Source: Desulfuromonadales bacterium
GTDB taxonomy: Bacteria; Desulfobacterota; Desulfuromonadia; Desulfuromonadales; BM103
DNA length: 64,000 bases
Reading direction: 5' to 3'
Assembly (NCBI GenBank): GCA_014860225.1
Contig: JACZKE010000006.1
Coordinates: 33,870-97,869, forward strand
A program made the position numbers and the translations under genes. Under the pieces are notes generated by a model that worked only from the letters and a program-made list of their open reading frames with translations, was not told the origin of the DNA and did not search any database. Positions 40,834 through 49,075 of the stretch are shown here, piece after piece. Position 1 is the stretch's first letter; each line of letters begins with the position of its first letter.

Positions 40834-42246
40834 ATGAAACAACGTATGGTGGTCATATCGAATCGTTTGCCGATCGTCGTCAGTCAGGACGATCATGGCG
40901 AGTGGCAGATCAATCCCGGTTCCGGCGGTCTTGTCACGGCCATGACTCCGGTTATGAAAGCAAACCAGGGTGTCTGGGTCGGTTGGCCTGGATGTGATGA
41001 GGATGCGCCTATCGGTCGTCTCTTAGATACGTTTGCCGAGAAGGAGGGGTACTCTCTGGCGGCAGTACCACTCAGCGAAGAGGAAGTCGAAAAATATTAC
41101 TTTGGCTTTTCTAACGAAACACTCTGGCCGCTTTTCCATGACATGCTCGGTAACTGTCACTTCAATCGCGATCATTTCGAGGCCTACAAAAAGGTGAACC
41201 GGAAATTTGCCGAGAGGACAGCCGAAGTCAGCTTGCCTGACGATTTCATCTGGGTACATGACTACCAACTGGCCATGACCGGGTGGAACCTGCGTCAATT
41301 GGGGCAATGGCAGCGTCTGGCATTTTTTCTGCATATTCCTTTCCCGGAAACCGACCTGTTTCGTCGACTTCCCTGGAAGAACGAGCTCTTGCTGAGTTTG
41401 CTTGCGTATGACCTGATCGGATTTCAAACGTTACGAGATCACCGTAATTTCGTCCGTTGCGCGACGAGTTTAGTCCCCGGCGTCAAGATTGTAAGCAGGC
41501 ATCGAAACTACACGATCTTGCGCCACGGTGAGCGAACCTTCCGCGCAGGACACTTTCCGATCAGTATTGATTTCGAGGATTTCTCTGCCCGCGCGAAAAC
41601 CAAGGAAGTCGCTGACGCCGCATGGTACTTGCATGAAAACTTCGAGGAGCGTCAGATCATTCTTGGTATTGATCGACTCGATTACACAAAAGGAATTCCG
41701 GAGCGCTTCCTGGCATTCGAACGTGCCCTGGAGAAATACCCCGAGATGGAAGGCAAGGTCTCGCTGTTGCAGGTTGTCGTGCCAAGCCGTACCATGGTGC
41801 CCGATTATATGGATCTGAAAGCCTACCTTGAACAGCTCGCCGGACACATCAACGGTCGCTTCTCAATGCACAGCTGGGTGCCGTTGCGTTTTCACTATCG
41901 AAGCCTTGATCCGGTGCAGTTGCTGGCTCATTATCGCAGTGCCGAAATCGCCCTGATCACCCCGCTGCGTGACGGCATGAATCTGGTTGCCAAAGAGTAC
42001 TGCGCCTGCTCGGTGGATAATCTCGGCGTGCTCATACTCAGTGAATTTGCCGGCGCCGTCGATCAACTCGGTAAACATGCACTGCTGGTTAATCCTTACG
42101 ATGTCGAAACGACAGCCGATACCATCTTTAAGGCGTTCATCATGCCCGAAGGGGAACGGCGGAGACGGATGACCCTCCTGCGCTCGCAGATCAAACGCTT
42201 TGACGTTCATCAGTGGACGAAGAGCTTCATTTCCAAACTGAAATAA
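40834..42246 (+). CDS. otsA: Alpha,alpha-trehalose-6-phosphate synthase
   Basis: A 470-residue GT20 glycosyltransferase that makes trehalose 6-phosphate from a nucleotide-glucose donor and glucose 6-phosphate. Motifs: [63 protein letters not shown] and [13 protein letters not shown] glucosylglycerol-phosphate synthase is a related alternative. No otsB phosphatase gene is adjacent. Instead a GH65 phosphorylase gene follows after 187 nt. The start has AGGAGAAGCG before it. Confidence 0.9.
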   Translation: MKQRMVVISNRLPIVVSQDDHGEWQINPGSGGLVTAMTPVMKANQGVWVGWPGCDEDAPIGRLLDTFAEKEGYSLAAVPLSEEEVEKYYFGFSNETLWPLFHDMLGNCHFNRDHFEAYKKVNRKFAERTAEVSLPDDFIWVHDYQLAMTGWNLRQLGQWQRLAFFLHIPFPETDLFRRLPWKNELLLSLLAYDLIGFQTLRDHRNFVRCATSLVPGVKIVSRHRNYTILRHGERTFRAGHFPISIDFEDFSARAKTKEVADAAWYLHENFEERQIILGIDRLDYTKGIPERFLAFERALEKYPEMEGKVSLLQVVVPSRTMVPDYMDLKAYLEQLAGHINGRFSMHSWVPLRFHYRSLDPVQLLAHYRSAEIALITPLRDGMNLVAKEYCACSVDNLGVLILSEFAGAVDQLGKHALLVNPYDVETTADTIFKAFIMPEGERRRRMTLLRSQIKRFDVHQWTKSFISKLK

Positions 42247-42261
42247 AAGGCCATTGCGCTA

Positions 42262-42292
42262 CCAGCCCGGAAAGCTAGCGTTTCCGGGCTGG
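42262..42292 (+). terminator. Strong hairpin between otsA and the GH65 gene
   Basis: CCAGCCCGGAAA (42262-42273) pairs perfectly with TTTCCGGGCTGG (42281-42292), loop 7 nt, 16 nt after the otsA stop. TTTTT comes only about 12 nt later, so termination may be partial. It may reduce read-through into the GH65 gene. Confidence 0.55.
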
Positions 42293-42433
42293 CCATGACC
42301 AGTTGTTTTTGCCTCTCTGCGTTTTGACGCAACGCAAGCAAACGGGCTCAGGAATGGTCCCATCACCAACGTTCACACTATGCTCCCACATCAGGTTTAT
42401 GAAGCAACGTAGATATCCAGAAAAAGGTTTTTT

Positions 42434-44851
42434 ATGATCCGTCACGAAACGCTGAACCCGCCGAGCCATATTTACCCAATCAATGAGTGGAAGATAATCG
42501 AGTCGAGTTTCTATCCACGCTTCCTCGCGCAGACTGAAACCATCTTTTCAATCGGCAACGGCTACCTTGGAATGCGTGGTAATCATGATGAAGGAACCCC
42601 GATCAGCCAATCCGGAACCTTCATCAACGGTTTCCACGAGACCAGGCCGATCGTCTACGGCGAAGACGCATACGGTTTCGCCAAGACCGGACAAGTCATG
42701 CTCAACGTGGCCGATGCCAAGGTCTTCAGGCTCTATGTGGATGATGAACCTTTCTTCCTGCCGACGGCCAGCCTGCAGTTTTTTGAGCGGACTCTCGACA
42801 TGCAGGATGGGATTCTCAAGCGCCGCATTCTCTGGGAGACGGCGGTCGGTAAACAGGTCCTGATTGAATCGGAGCGGCTGGTCTCGCTGCAGCAGCGACA
42901 TGTCGCTGCAATATCTTACCAGGTCACGGTGCTCAATTCTGATGCTCCGGTGATCATCTCATCCGAAGTGATCGGTGCCCAGGAAAATCAAGCCGGGGAG
43001 ACTGATCCCCGCCGGAGCACGGGGTTTCCATACCAGGTTCTCATTCCCGAGGGTCACTCATGCAGCGATTTGCGTCTGATATTGGCGCACCGTGCCTGTA
43101 ACAGTGGCATGGTCATGGTCTGCGGCGTTGACCACTCGTTCGAGACTGACTGCGCTTACACAAGCATAAATGAGTGTGATGGAGATCTCGGCAAGGTTGT
43201 TTTCTCAGTAGATGCCAGACGGGGGCGTCCGATTCAACTGGTCAAGTTCATTACCTACCACTCGTCACGGCGTGCGGCATCCAAGGAGCTCGCGGAACGG
43301 GCCGAACGAGCCCTTGCTCGGGTGGCAGGCAAAGGTTTTGGTGAACTGGTCGCCGGCCAAAAAGAGTATATGAGTGACTTCTGGCAGCGCAGCGACATCC
43401 ACATCCTTGGGAATAAGTCGGCCTCCGGTCGCGACAAGTGCGAGCTCCAACAGGCGATGCGCTGGAACCTGTTCCAGATTCTTCAGGCTGCGGGGCGTGC
43501 GGAAGGGACGGGCATTCCCGCCAAAGGGTTGTCTGGCCAGACTTATGAGGGACATTATTTCTGGGACATCGAAATTTATGTCCTGCCTTTTTTAATCTAT
43601 ACGGCCCCGCGCATCGCGCGCAACCTCTTGCTGTTTCGTCACAGTATGCTTGAACAAGCTCGCCTGCGTGCCCGAGAACTCAACCAGAAAGGAGCTCTTT
43701 TCCCCTGGCGGACGATTAATGGCGAAGAAGCGTCTGCCCATTACGCTGCCGGCACGGCGCAATATCACATCAATGCCGATATTATGTATGCGTTGAAAAA
43801 ATATGTCGAGATCACAGACGACAACGCCATGCTCTACAACGAAGGGGCTGAAATGCTTGTCGAGACAGCCCGCTTCTGGGTTGACATCGGTTTCTACTCG
43901 GATCGCAAGAGCGGTAAATTTTGTATCCATGGAGTGACTGGGCCCGATGAATATACGGCGGTTGTCAACAATAACGCATATACCAATCTGATGGCCCGGG
44001 AGAATCTGCTTTTTGCCGTCAAGACGGTCACGAAAATGCACGACCAGCTGCCGGCATATTTCGAGACCCTGGTCGATCGAACCAAGCTGGACTTCAGTGA
44101 AGTCGAGACCTGGCAGCAGGCGGCTGATAAAATGTACGTGCCTTATGACCGCACTCTGGGGATCCATCCTCAGGATGAAGACTTTCTTGATCTCGAGGTC
44201 TGGGATATTAAAAACACGCCGCGCGACAGATTCCCGCTGCTGCTTTTCTATCATCCGCTGGTCATCTACCGTCATCAGGTGATCAAGCAGGCCGATGTCG
44301 TGCTGGCCATGTTGCTGCTTGGCGACATGTTCACTAACAAGCAGAAACAGAGGAATTTCGAATACTACGATCCCCTGACCACGGGCGACTCATCGCTGTC
44401 GGCCTGCATTCAGAGCGTCGTCGCCTCTGAGATTGGCTCCTCGGAAAAAGCCATGGGGTATGCCCGTTACGCGATGTTGATGGATCTTGCGGATGTTGGT
44501 GGCAATATGGCAGATGGTTGTCATGTTGCCTCGATGGGGGGTACGTGGATGGTCGCTACCTACGGTTTCGCCGGCATGCGTGACTACGACGGCAACGTCA
44601 GCTTTGCGCCAAATATTCCCCGGTATGTTGATGAACTGCGTTTCCCTTTGACCATCCGTGGTCAGTGCCTGCGGGTCAGCATGACACGTAATGAAGCGAT
44701 CTATTTGCTCGAGAAGGGGAGTCTCCTGGAGATCTCCCATCAGGGGAAGAGAATCTCCTTGCAACAAGGGCTACCGGTCACCTGCAAGATCAAATCACGC
44801 AAAGGACGACCTAAGCCTGAGTTGCCGGGCAGTGAAGACTCTGCTAAATAG
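42434..44851 (+). CDS. Glycoside hydrolase family 65 disaccharide phosphorylase
   Basis: An 805-residue inverting phosphorylase of the GH65 type (trehalose, trehalose-6-phosphate, kojibiose or maltose phosphorylases). Features: FSIGNGYLGMRGN in the N-terminal beta-sandwich, YEGHYFWDIEIYVLPF, GVTGPDEYTAVVNNNAYTN with the general-acid glutamate Glu506, YHPLVIYRHQVIKQADVVL and CHVASMGGTWM. Specificity is not readable, but the neighbouring otsA and the lack of otsB suggest trehalose or trehalose 6-phosphate. No beta-phosphoglucomutase follows. Its last stop base is the first base of a family B repeat. Confidence 0.88.
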   Translation: MIRHETLNPPSHIYPINEWKIIESSFYPRFLAQTETIFSIGNGYLGMRGNHDEGTPISQSGTFINGFHETRPIVYGEDAYGFAKTGQVMLNVADAKVFRLYVDDEPFFLPTASLQFFERTLDMQDGILKRRILWETAVGKQVLIESERLVSLQQRHVAAISYQVTVLNSDAPVIISSEVIGAQENQAGETDPRRSTGFPYQVLIPEGHSCSDLRLILAHRACNSGMVMVCGVDHSFETDCAYTSINECDGDLGKVVFSVDARRGRPIQLVKFITYHSSRRAASKELAERAERALARVAGKGFGELVAGQKEYMSDFWQRSDIHILGNKSASGRDKCELQQAMRWNLFQILQAAGRAEGTGIPAKGLSGQTYEGHYFWDIEIYVLPFLIYTAPRIARNLLLFRHSMLEQARLRARELNQKGALFPWRTINGEEASAHYAAGTAQYHINADIMYALKKYVEITDDNAMLYNEGAEMLVETARFWVDIGFYSDRKSGKFCIHGVTGPDEYTAVVNNNAYTNLMARENLLFAVKTVTKMHDQLPAYFETLVDRTKLDFSEVETWQQAADKMYVPYDRTLGIHPQDEDFLDLEVWDIKNTPRDRFPLLLFYHPLVIYRHQVIKQADVVLAMLLLGDMFTNKQKQRNFEYYDPLTTGDSSLSACIQSVVASEIGSSEKAMGYARYAMLMDLADVGGNMADGCHVASMGGTWMVATYGFAGMRDYDGNVSFAPNIPRYVDELRFPLTIRGQCLRVSMTRNEAIYLLEKGSLLEISHQGKRISLQQGLPVTCKIKSRKGRPKPELPGSEDSAK

Positions 44852-44957
44852 TTTTCGATTTGGAAACGGCCCTTTTCCGCAATTTCTGCGTCAATCGGCG
44901 GATTTGATTGACCTTGCGAAAAATTGCTCGTTTCCATGTCGAAAATTGGGCCTGTTT
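44851..44957 (+). repeat. Dispersed hairpin repeat family B, copy B1
   Basis: About 107 bp. It folds as a long imperfect stem. GTTTTCG pairs with CGAAAAT, GGAAACG with CGTTTCC and TTTTCCGCAA with TTGCGAAAAA, around a central loop of about 30 nt. It begins at the final base of the GH65 stop codon and lies between convergent genes. Related copies: 61728-61853 and 62153-62283. Confidence 0.9.
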
Positions 44958-44982
44958 GTCTTGATATTCATTTTGGCTGACC

Positions 44983-45681
44983 TCAGGCGGTTCCCGTCTC
45001 TCTGAGCAAGGTTTGGTGCAAGGTGTTTTGTGAGGTTGACAGAAGCCGCCCCTCGTTGAGAGTCAATACCTCGCCTCCCAGGCGCCGGGACTGGTCGCGG
45101 TCATGGCTGGCAATGACCACGGTGGTCCCTTGTCCGGGAAGGGTCGCCAGGCACTTTTCAAAAATCGGCAGAATCTCACGGTCGAGGCCGGCATTCGGCT
45201 CATCGAGAAGTAGCAAACGGGGCCTCAAAACCATAGCCCTCGCCAGAGCCACACGCCGTATTTCTCCACCAGACAATCTGCGGGCCTGGTGTACTTCGAA
45301 GCCGGATAAGCCGACCATCTCCAAGGTCTGGCTGATGCGGAGATTCAGAAGGTCACCGGATATGTTGCGCAGTCGCAGTCCGAATGCAAGGTTGTGATAA
45401 ACGCTGGCATCGAACAGATACGGGGTCTGATCCACCAGTGTGATCTGGCGTCGCAAGCGCTGTCGCTGGGATGCGTTGATCACATTTTCACCAGCGAAAC
45501 AGAGCATTCCCTTTGTCGGCACCATCAGCATCGCCAATAGCTGGAGGAGAGTGCTCTTGCCCGCGCCGTTCGGCCCCTCCAGAAGGTAGATCCGTCCTTT
45601 TTTAAATTCGAGCTGCTCCACATGAAGACTAAAATCTCCACGTTGAAGCTCGATGTTTTGCAATATCATCAGTGAATCCAT
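44983..45681 (-). CDS. tupC: Tungstate ABC transporter ATP-binding protein
   Basis: A 232-residue ABC ATPase: Walker A GPNGAGKST, Q-loop LVDQTPYLFD, signature RRLSGGEIRRVALARAM, Walker B LLLLDEPNAGLD and H-loop IASHDRD. The substrate follows from linked tupA and tupB. It energises import of tungstate (or molybdate) across the membrane. ATG 45681 follows GAGGTGAT. It is the last gene of the tupABC operon. Confidence 0.88.
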   Translation of the reverse strand: MDSLMILQNIELQRGDFSLHVEQLEFKKGRIYLLEGPNGAGKSTLLQLLAMLMVPTKGMLCFAGENVINASQRQRLRRQITLVDQTPYLFDASVYHNLAFGLRLRNISGDLLNLRISQTLEMVGLSGFEVHQARRLSGGEIRRVALARAMVLRPRLLLLDEPNAGLDREILPIFEKCLATLPGQGTTVVIASHDRDQSRRLGGEVLTLNEGRLLSTSQNTLHQTLLRETGTA

Positions 45682-45686
45682 GGCAA

Positions 45687-46373
45687 TCACCTCTGCTGCA
45701 TCATGTTCAGAAACAGGTTAATGATCAGGGCGACACTCATCAGGACTATCCCCAAGGCAAGACCAAATGCGAATTCCCCCTTGCTGGTTTCCAGGGCAAT
45801 GGCCGTAGTCATCGTCCGGGTGCTACCACGGATATTGCCGCCGAGCATCATCGCCACCCCGACCTCGGCGATCACGCGACCAAAGCCGGCCACAATTGCT
45901 GCCATCACCCCGAAACGCACCTCCAATAGAAGCTGCCAGGAGCCGCGCAAGCGGCCGGCGCCAAGAGTGATGGCGGTTGGCAGGATGCGTTGGTCGGCAC
46001 CGGCGACGGCAGCCAGGGTGTAGTTGGCGACGATCGGTACAGCCAGCACGACCTGGCCGGCAATCATCGCCCAGGGAGTAAACAGCAGTCCCAACGGGCC
46101 AAGGGGACCCTGACGACTGAACAGACCAAACAGCAGTAAGCCGACCACCACTGTCGGCAACGCCATCAAGGTGTTGAGCAAGGTCACAGTCAATCGTTTG
46201 CCGGGGAACTGCCACATGCCGATGGCCGCACCAAAAGGAATTCCGAACACCGCCGCGATCAGAATCGCAGTGAACGACGTAAAGAGAGAGGTGCTGACAG
46301 CACTCAGAACCTCCTGATCCATGTGAAGAATCATGGTCAGTGCGGCATTCAGCGAGTTGATCAAATAATCCAA
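45687..46373 (-). CDS. tupB: Tungstate ABC transporter permease
   Basis: A protein of about 228 residues with five to six membrane helices. The binding-protein-dependent transport signature is GAGRLRGSWQLLLEVRFG, and FGRVIAEVGVAMMLGGNI is typical of TupB/WtpB permeases. The open frame extends to 46421, but that part crosses a family B palindrome. A TTG at 46373 preceded by TTAAGGATT gives the family-like N-terminus LDYLINSLNAAL, so I choose it. ATG codons further in are possible. It lies 5 nt from tupC. Confidence 0.87.
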   Translation of the reverse strand: MDYLINSLNAALTMILHMDQEVLSAVSTSLFTSFTAILIAAVFGIPFGAAIGMWQFPGKRLTVTLLNTLMALPTVVVGLLLFGLFSRQGPLGPLGLLFTPWAMIAGQVVLAVPIVANYTLAAVAGADQRILPTAITLGAGRLRGSWQLLLEVRFGVMAAIVAGFGRVIAEVGVAMMLGGNIRGSTRTMTTAIALETSKGEFAFGLALGIVLMSVALIINLFLNMMQQR

Positions 46374-46391
46374 GCAGACAATCCTTAACGG

Positions 46392-46406
46392 GTTTCCGTC
46401 CGGAAA
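46392..46406 (-). repeat. Family B-type palindrome upstream of tupB
   Basis: GTTTCCGTCCGGAAAC, a near-perfect palindrome in the tupA-tupB gap, matching the outer segment of family B repeats. It could form a small hairpin in the tup mRNA. Confidence 0.6.
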
Positions 46407-46441
46407 CACTGAGTGGTACAAACACCGTTGCCGGACGTAGA

Positions 46442-47236
46442 CTAATTGTTAACGTAAAAGAGTTGCTCACCATTGACTTTAAAGCTTGTGATCAGGCGAC
46501 GTCCCTGCTCAGAGACGAGATAGTCCATGAACTTCTTGGCCAGATCTGCCTTGACATGCGGATGTCTGGCCGGGTTGACCATAATCACCCCGTAGGGATT
46601 GAACAGCCCGGCGTCACCCTCAACCGCGATCTTCAGATCGGTTTTGGTTTTGTAAGCGAGATAGGTGCCGCGATCACTGAGCGTATAACCTACGCGCTCA
46701 GTCGCCATGGTAATGACCTCGCCCATACCGCGGCCGGCTTCCAGGTACCAGTCGCCGGCCGGAGTTATATCGGCGGCTTTCCAGAGCTGCTTCTCCCGGG
46801 TGTGAGTGCCGGATTCGTCGCCACGGGAGACGAAAGTCGCTTTGGCCGCTGCGATCTTGCCCATGGCCGCCGCGATATCCTTCATCCCGGTGATACCGGC
46901 CGGATCCGACTCGGGGCCGAGAAGCACGAAATCGTTGTACATGACGTCGCGGCGATCGACGCCGAAGCCGTCAGCGACGAATTTATCCTCCAGGCTGCGG
47001 GCGTGGACCAGCACGACGTCGACATCACCGGTCTCGCCCAGCTTGATCGCCTTGCCGGTGCCGACAGCGATAACGTCGACCTTGCAGTCATTGGCCTGCT
47101 CAAAAGGCGGCAGGATAGCAGCCAACAGGCCGGAGTTTTCGGTGGATGTTGTGGTCGCCAGGCGCAGATGCTCAACGGCAAAGGCCGGTGAAGCAAGCAA
47201 CAATAGCAAAAGGATGGTCATTAGACGCTTAATCAT
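46442..47236 (-). CDS. tupA: Tungstate-binding periplasmic protein
   Basis: A 264-residue solute-binding protein with a signal peptide (KRLMTILLLLLLASPAFA). TupA signatures are LATTTSTENSGLLAAILPPF and SRGDESGTHTREKQLW, whose Thr/Ser residues bind the oxyanion, and NPYGVIMVNPARHP near the end. These distinguish TupA from ModA and WtpA. ATG 47236 follows AAGGAGAACC. It heads the tupABC operon. Tungsten would serve aldehyde:ferredoxin or formate oxidoreductases, consistent with an amino acid fermenting anaerobe. Confidence 0.92.
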   Translation of the reverse strand: MIKRLMTILLLLLLASPAFAVEHLRLATTTSTENSGLLAAILPPFEQANDCKVDVIAVGTGKAIKLGETGDVDVVLVHARSLEDKFVADGFGVDRRDVMYNDFVLLGPESDPAGITGMKDIAAAMGKIAAAKATFVSRGDESGTHTREKQLWKAADITPAGDWYLEAGRGMGEVITMATERVGYTLSDRGTYLAYKTKTDLKIAVEGDAGLFNPYGVIMVNPARHPHVKADLAKKFMDYLVSEQGRRLITSFKVNGEQLFYVNN

Positions 47237-47320
47237 CTTGGTTCTCCTTAAATGCGGACCCGGCGTCTCTACCCAGGTCCGATCAATGATGAACAGGTAA
47301 ACAGGGCTATTTGTTCTCCT

Positions 47321-47384
47321 GGGAGGATGTCGGACTATGCAAACCGAATTTGCAGCCGGGTCATGGATGGCCCGACAGCCGAGT
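47321..47384 (-). repeat. Internally deleted family A derivative (A4)
   Basis: About 64 bp that joins a left end (GGGAGGATGTCGGACTA) to a right end (TTTGCAGCCGGGTCATGG, then GGCCCGACAGCC) of family A, with the middle missing. It lies in the tupA leader. Confidence 0.6.
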
Positions 47385-47402
47385 ATCCACAAACAGAGTC
47401 AG

Positions 47403-47454
47403 CAATGGTTAACAGTACGCAAATATAACTGTTAATGACCAATAGTTACCATTG
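47403..47454 (-). promoter_or_regulatory. Nested inverted repeats upstream of tupA, candidate operator
   Basis: TTAACAGT (47409-47416) and ACTGTTAA (47428-47435) form a perfect 8-bp inverted repeat. Outside it CAATGGT (47403-47409) and ACCATTG (47448-47454) form a second one. They lie about 170-220 nt upstream of the tupA start and downstream of the linked regulator gene, in otherwise empty sequence (47237-47958). They are a plausible binding site for the regulator at 47959-48870. Confidence 0.45.
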
Positions 47455-47795
47455 TTGTTTTGCAACTTGGGTGCCAACCCTTTTTAAGGAAAGACGGCTT
47501 GAAAACGCCCGTTGAGCCGGTTTTTTGTGTGCCAAACAAAATCTTTTTGCCTGATGCGCCGGGAGAGTGCGAGCCATCAGCGTAGATAATTGCCTCAATG
47601 GGTAATTTAGGGGCATTTTGCTTTATTCACAACTTAAAAATTACCAAGGATTACCAAGACAAACACGATGCGACAAACTTCAAAGGTCTTGGCCTGAACT
47701 GAGGGAGGTTTTACGAGAGAAGATTCTTTCTATCTTCGTTATCGAAATCGATGAGGGAATCTCTGGGAATGATTGCAAACTTCAGGCTGGAAACC

Positions 47796-47960
47796 AGGAG
47801 GCTGTCGGACTAGACGGACCGAAGCGAAAATTTGGTTGTTTGAGATCAGATTTTAGCTCGTTTGCAGATCCATAGCCGTAGCTATAGAGCAAAAAAGAGC
47901 TGAAATATGGGCGGAACAGCAGAATTTGCAGCCGGTTCATGGATAGTCCGACAGCCTCCT
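47796..47960 (-). repeat. Dispersed hairpin repeat family A, copy A2 (inverted)
   Basis: A 165-bp full copy. Its ends AGGAGGCTGTCGGACTA (47796-47812) and TAGTCCGACAGCCTCCT (47944-47960) are perfect inverted repeats. The outermost bases differ from copies A1 and A3 but remain self-complementary. The right end overlaps the stop codon of the regulator gene by two bases. Confidence 0.9.
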
Positions 47961-48870
47961 AAGCGTCCTTGGGATAGACCATTTTACCACTTTGGCTCAA
48001 GTCATAGCCCGAGAAGTCCTCAGCCAGAGCCTTGAAGCCGCTACTGTGCAGCAGTTCCAGAAACAGTTGGACGCTCTTCGTAAAAAAGCTGTGTTTGGGA
48101 ATCAGCAGATCAAAGCGTTCCCATCGCAGGGGGATGAAATCGAGTCCGAGCAGGTCAGCGACGGCACGGATTGCAGGCCCGGTCGATGCCCGTCCGGCCA
48201 AAACTTCGAGCCCGACTTCGAGGTGACTCTGGAACTCCCGGTCATAACCCTGAACGTTGCGGCAGTCCAAACCCGCCTTTTTGAATTCCCGATCAAGCAT
48301 CAAGCGCGTGCTCGCTTCTAGTGGCCGGTTGACAATGGAGAGCCCTTTGGTCCCGATGTCTTCAACCTTGCTGATATTTTGTGGATTCCCCTTAGGAACC
48401 AGCAAGCCTTGTTCACGATTGCAGAAGTTGACAATTGCCGGGGACTCTTCGAGCAGACTGGCGGCAAATGAAAAATTGTAATCTTCATTATCCTCTTGGG
48501 CCAGATGGCTGGTGGCAACGTGGCAAAGTCCCTGCCTTAAGGCCTTCAGGCCTCCGAGACTGCCGAGGTTGCCGAAGAATGCAACAAACTCTGGGTTCTG
48601 TCGCCGAAACAGTACCAGAGTGTGATCCAGCAATATATCGTTGCTGCCGGCAATCAGTAAAAGATTGGGAATCTCGACTGCCGTTTCAGGCTGCCGGGGA
48701 TAGTTGATGGTTCTGCTTGCCACCCATTGATCAACTAAATTCTTTGGGAACAGCCATTTTCCGGTGATCTTGCTCGCAGGTAAACCCTTCTCGTTGATCA
48801 GAGTATAAATCATCTTTTCGTTGACCCCGAGAAATTCCGCGACTTCTTTTGTGGAGAGGAGCTTTTCCAT
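47959..48870 (-). CDS. Excisionase-type HTH regulator with periplasmic-binding-like domain
   Basis: A 303-residue cytoplasmic protein. The N-terminal 55 residues are a MerR/excisionase helix-turn-helix (LLSTKEVAEFLGVNEKMIYT). The rest is a PBP-like domain related to molybdate-type binding proteins (LLLIAGSNDILLDHTLVLF, CHVATSHLAQEDN, RASTGPAIRAVADLLGLDF). Such regulators sense oxyanions or cofactors and often sit beside Mo/W transporters. Here tupABC lies downstream on the same strand, so control by tungstate or molybdate is inferred. ATG 48870 follows GGAACC. Confidence 0.8.
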   Translation of the reverse strand: MEKLLSTKEVAEFLGVNEKMIYTLINEKGLPASKITGKWLFPKNLVDQWVASRTINYPRQPETAVEIPNLLLIAGSNDILLDHTLVLFRRQNPEFVAFFGNLGSLGGLKALRQGLCHVATSHLAQEDNEDYNFSFAASLLEESPAIVNFCNREQGLLVPKGNPQNISKVEDIGTKGLSIVNRPLEASTRLMLDREFKKAGLDCRNVQGYDREFQSHLEVGLEVLAGRASTGPAIRAVADLLGLDFIPLRWERFDLLIPKHSFFTKSVQLFLELLHSSGFKALAEDFSGYDLSQSGKMVYPKDA

Positions 48871-48928
48871 AGCAGGTTCCATTAAAATTCGGGTGACCGG
48901 TTGCTGTGAGCGTCACAAGCAGACATCC

Positions 48929-48966
48929 GGGTTTTCAGCCGTCTTATGGATGGTCCGTCAGCTTCT
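48929..48966 (-). repeat. Family A end remnant (A5)
   Basis: TTTTCAGCCGTCTTATGGAT and TGGTCCGTCAGCTTC match the right end of family A with several changes. It is a solitary half element upstream of the HTH regulator, in the region shared with the TraB-like gene. Confidence 0.45.
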
Positions 48967-49075
48967 GCGCAACGTTAAATTACTACATTTGAACTGCACC
49001 TGGATACTATTTTCAAATTTTCTTGCCCACCAGCTACGAAAGCAGCCTCTTCATGGAATCGAAAGAGATGAAGCT

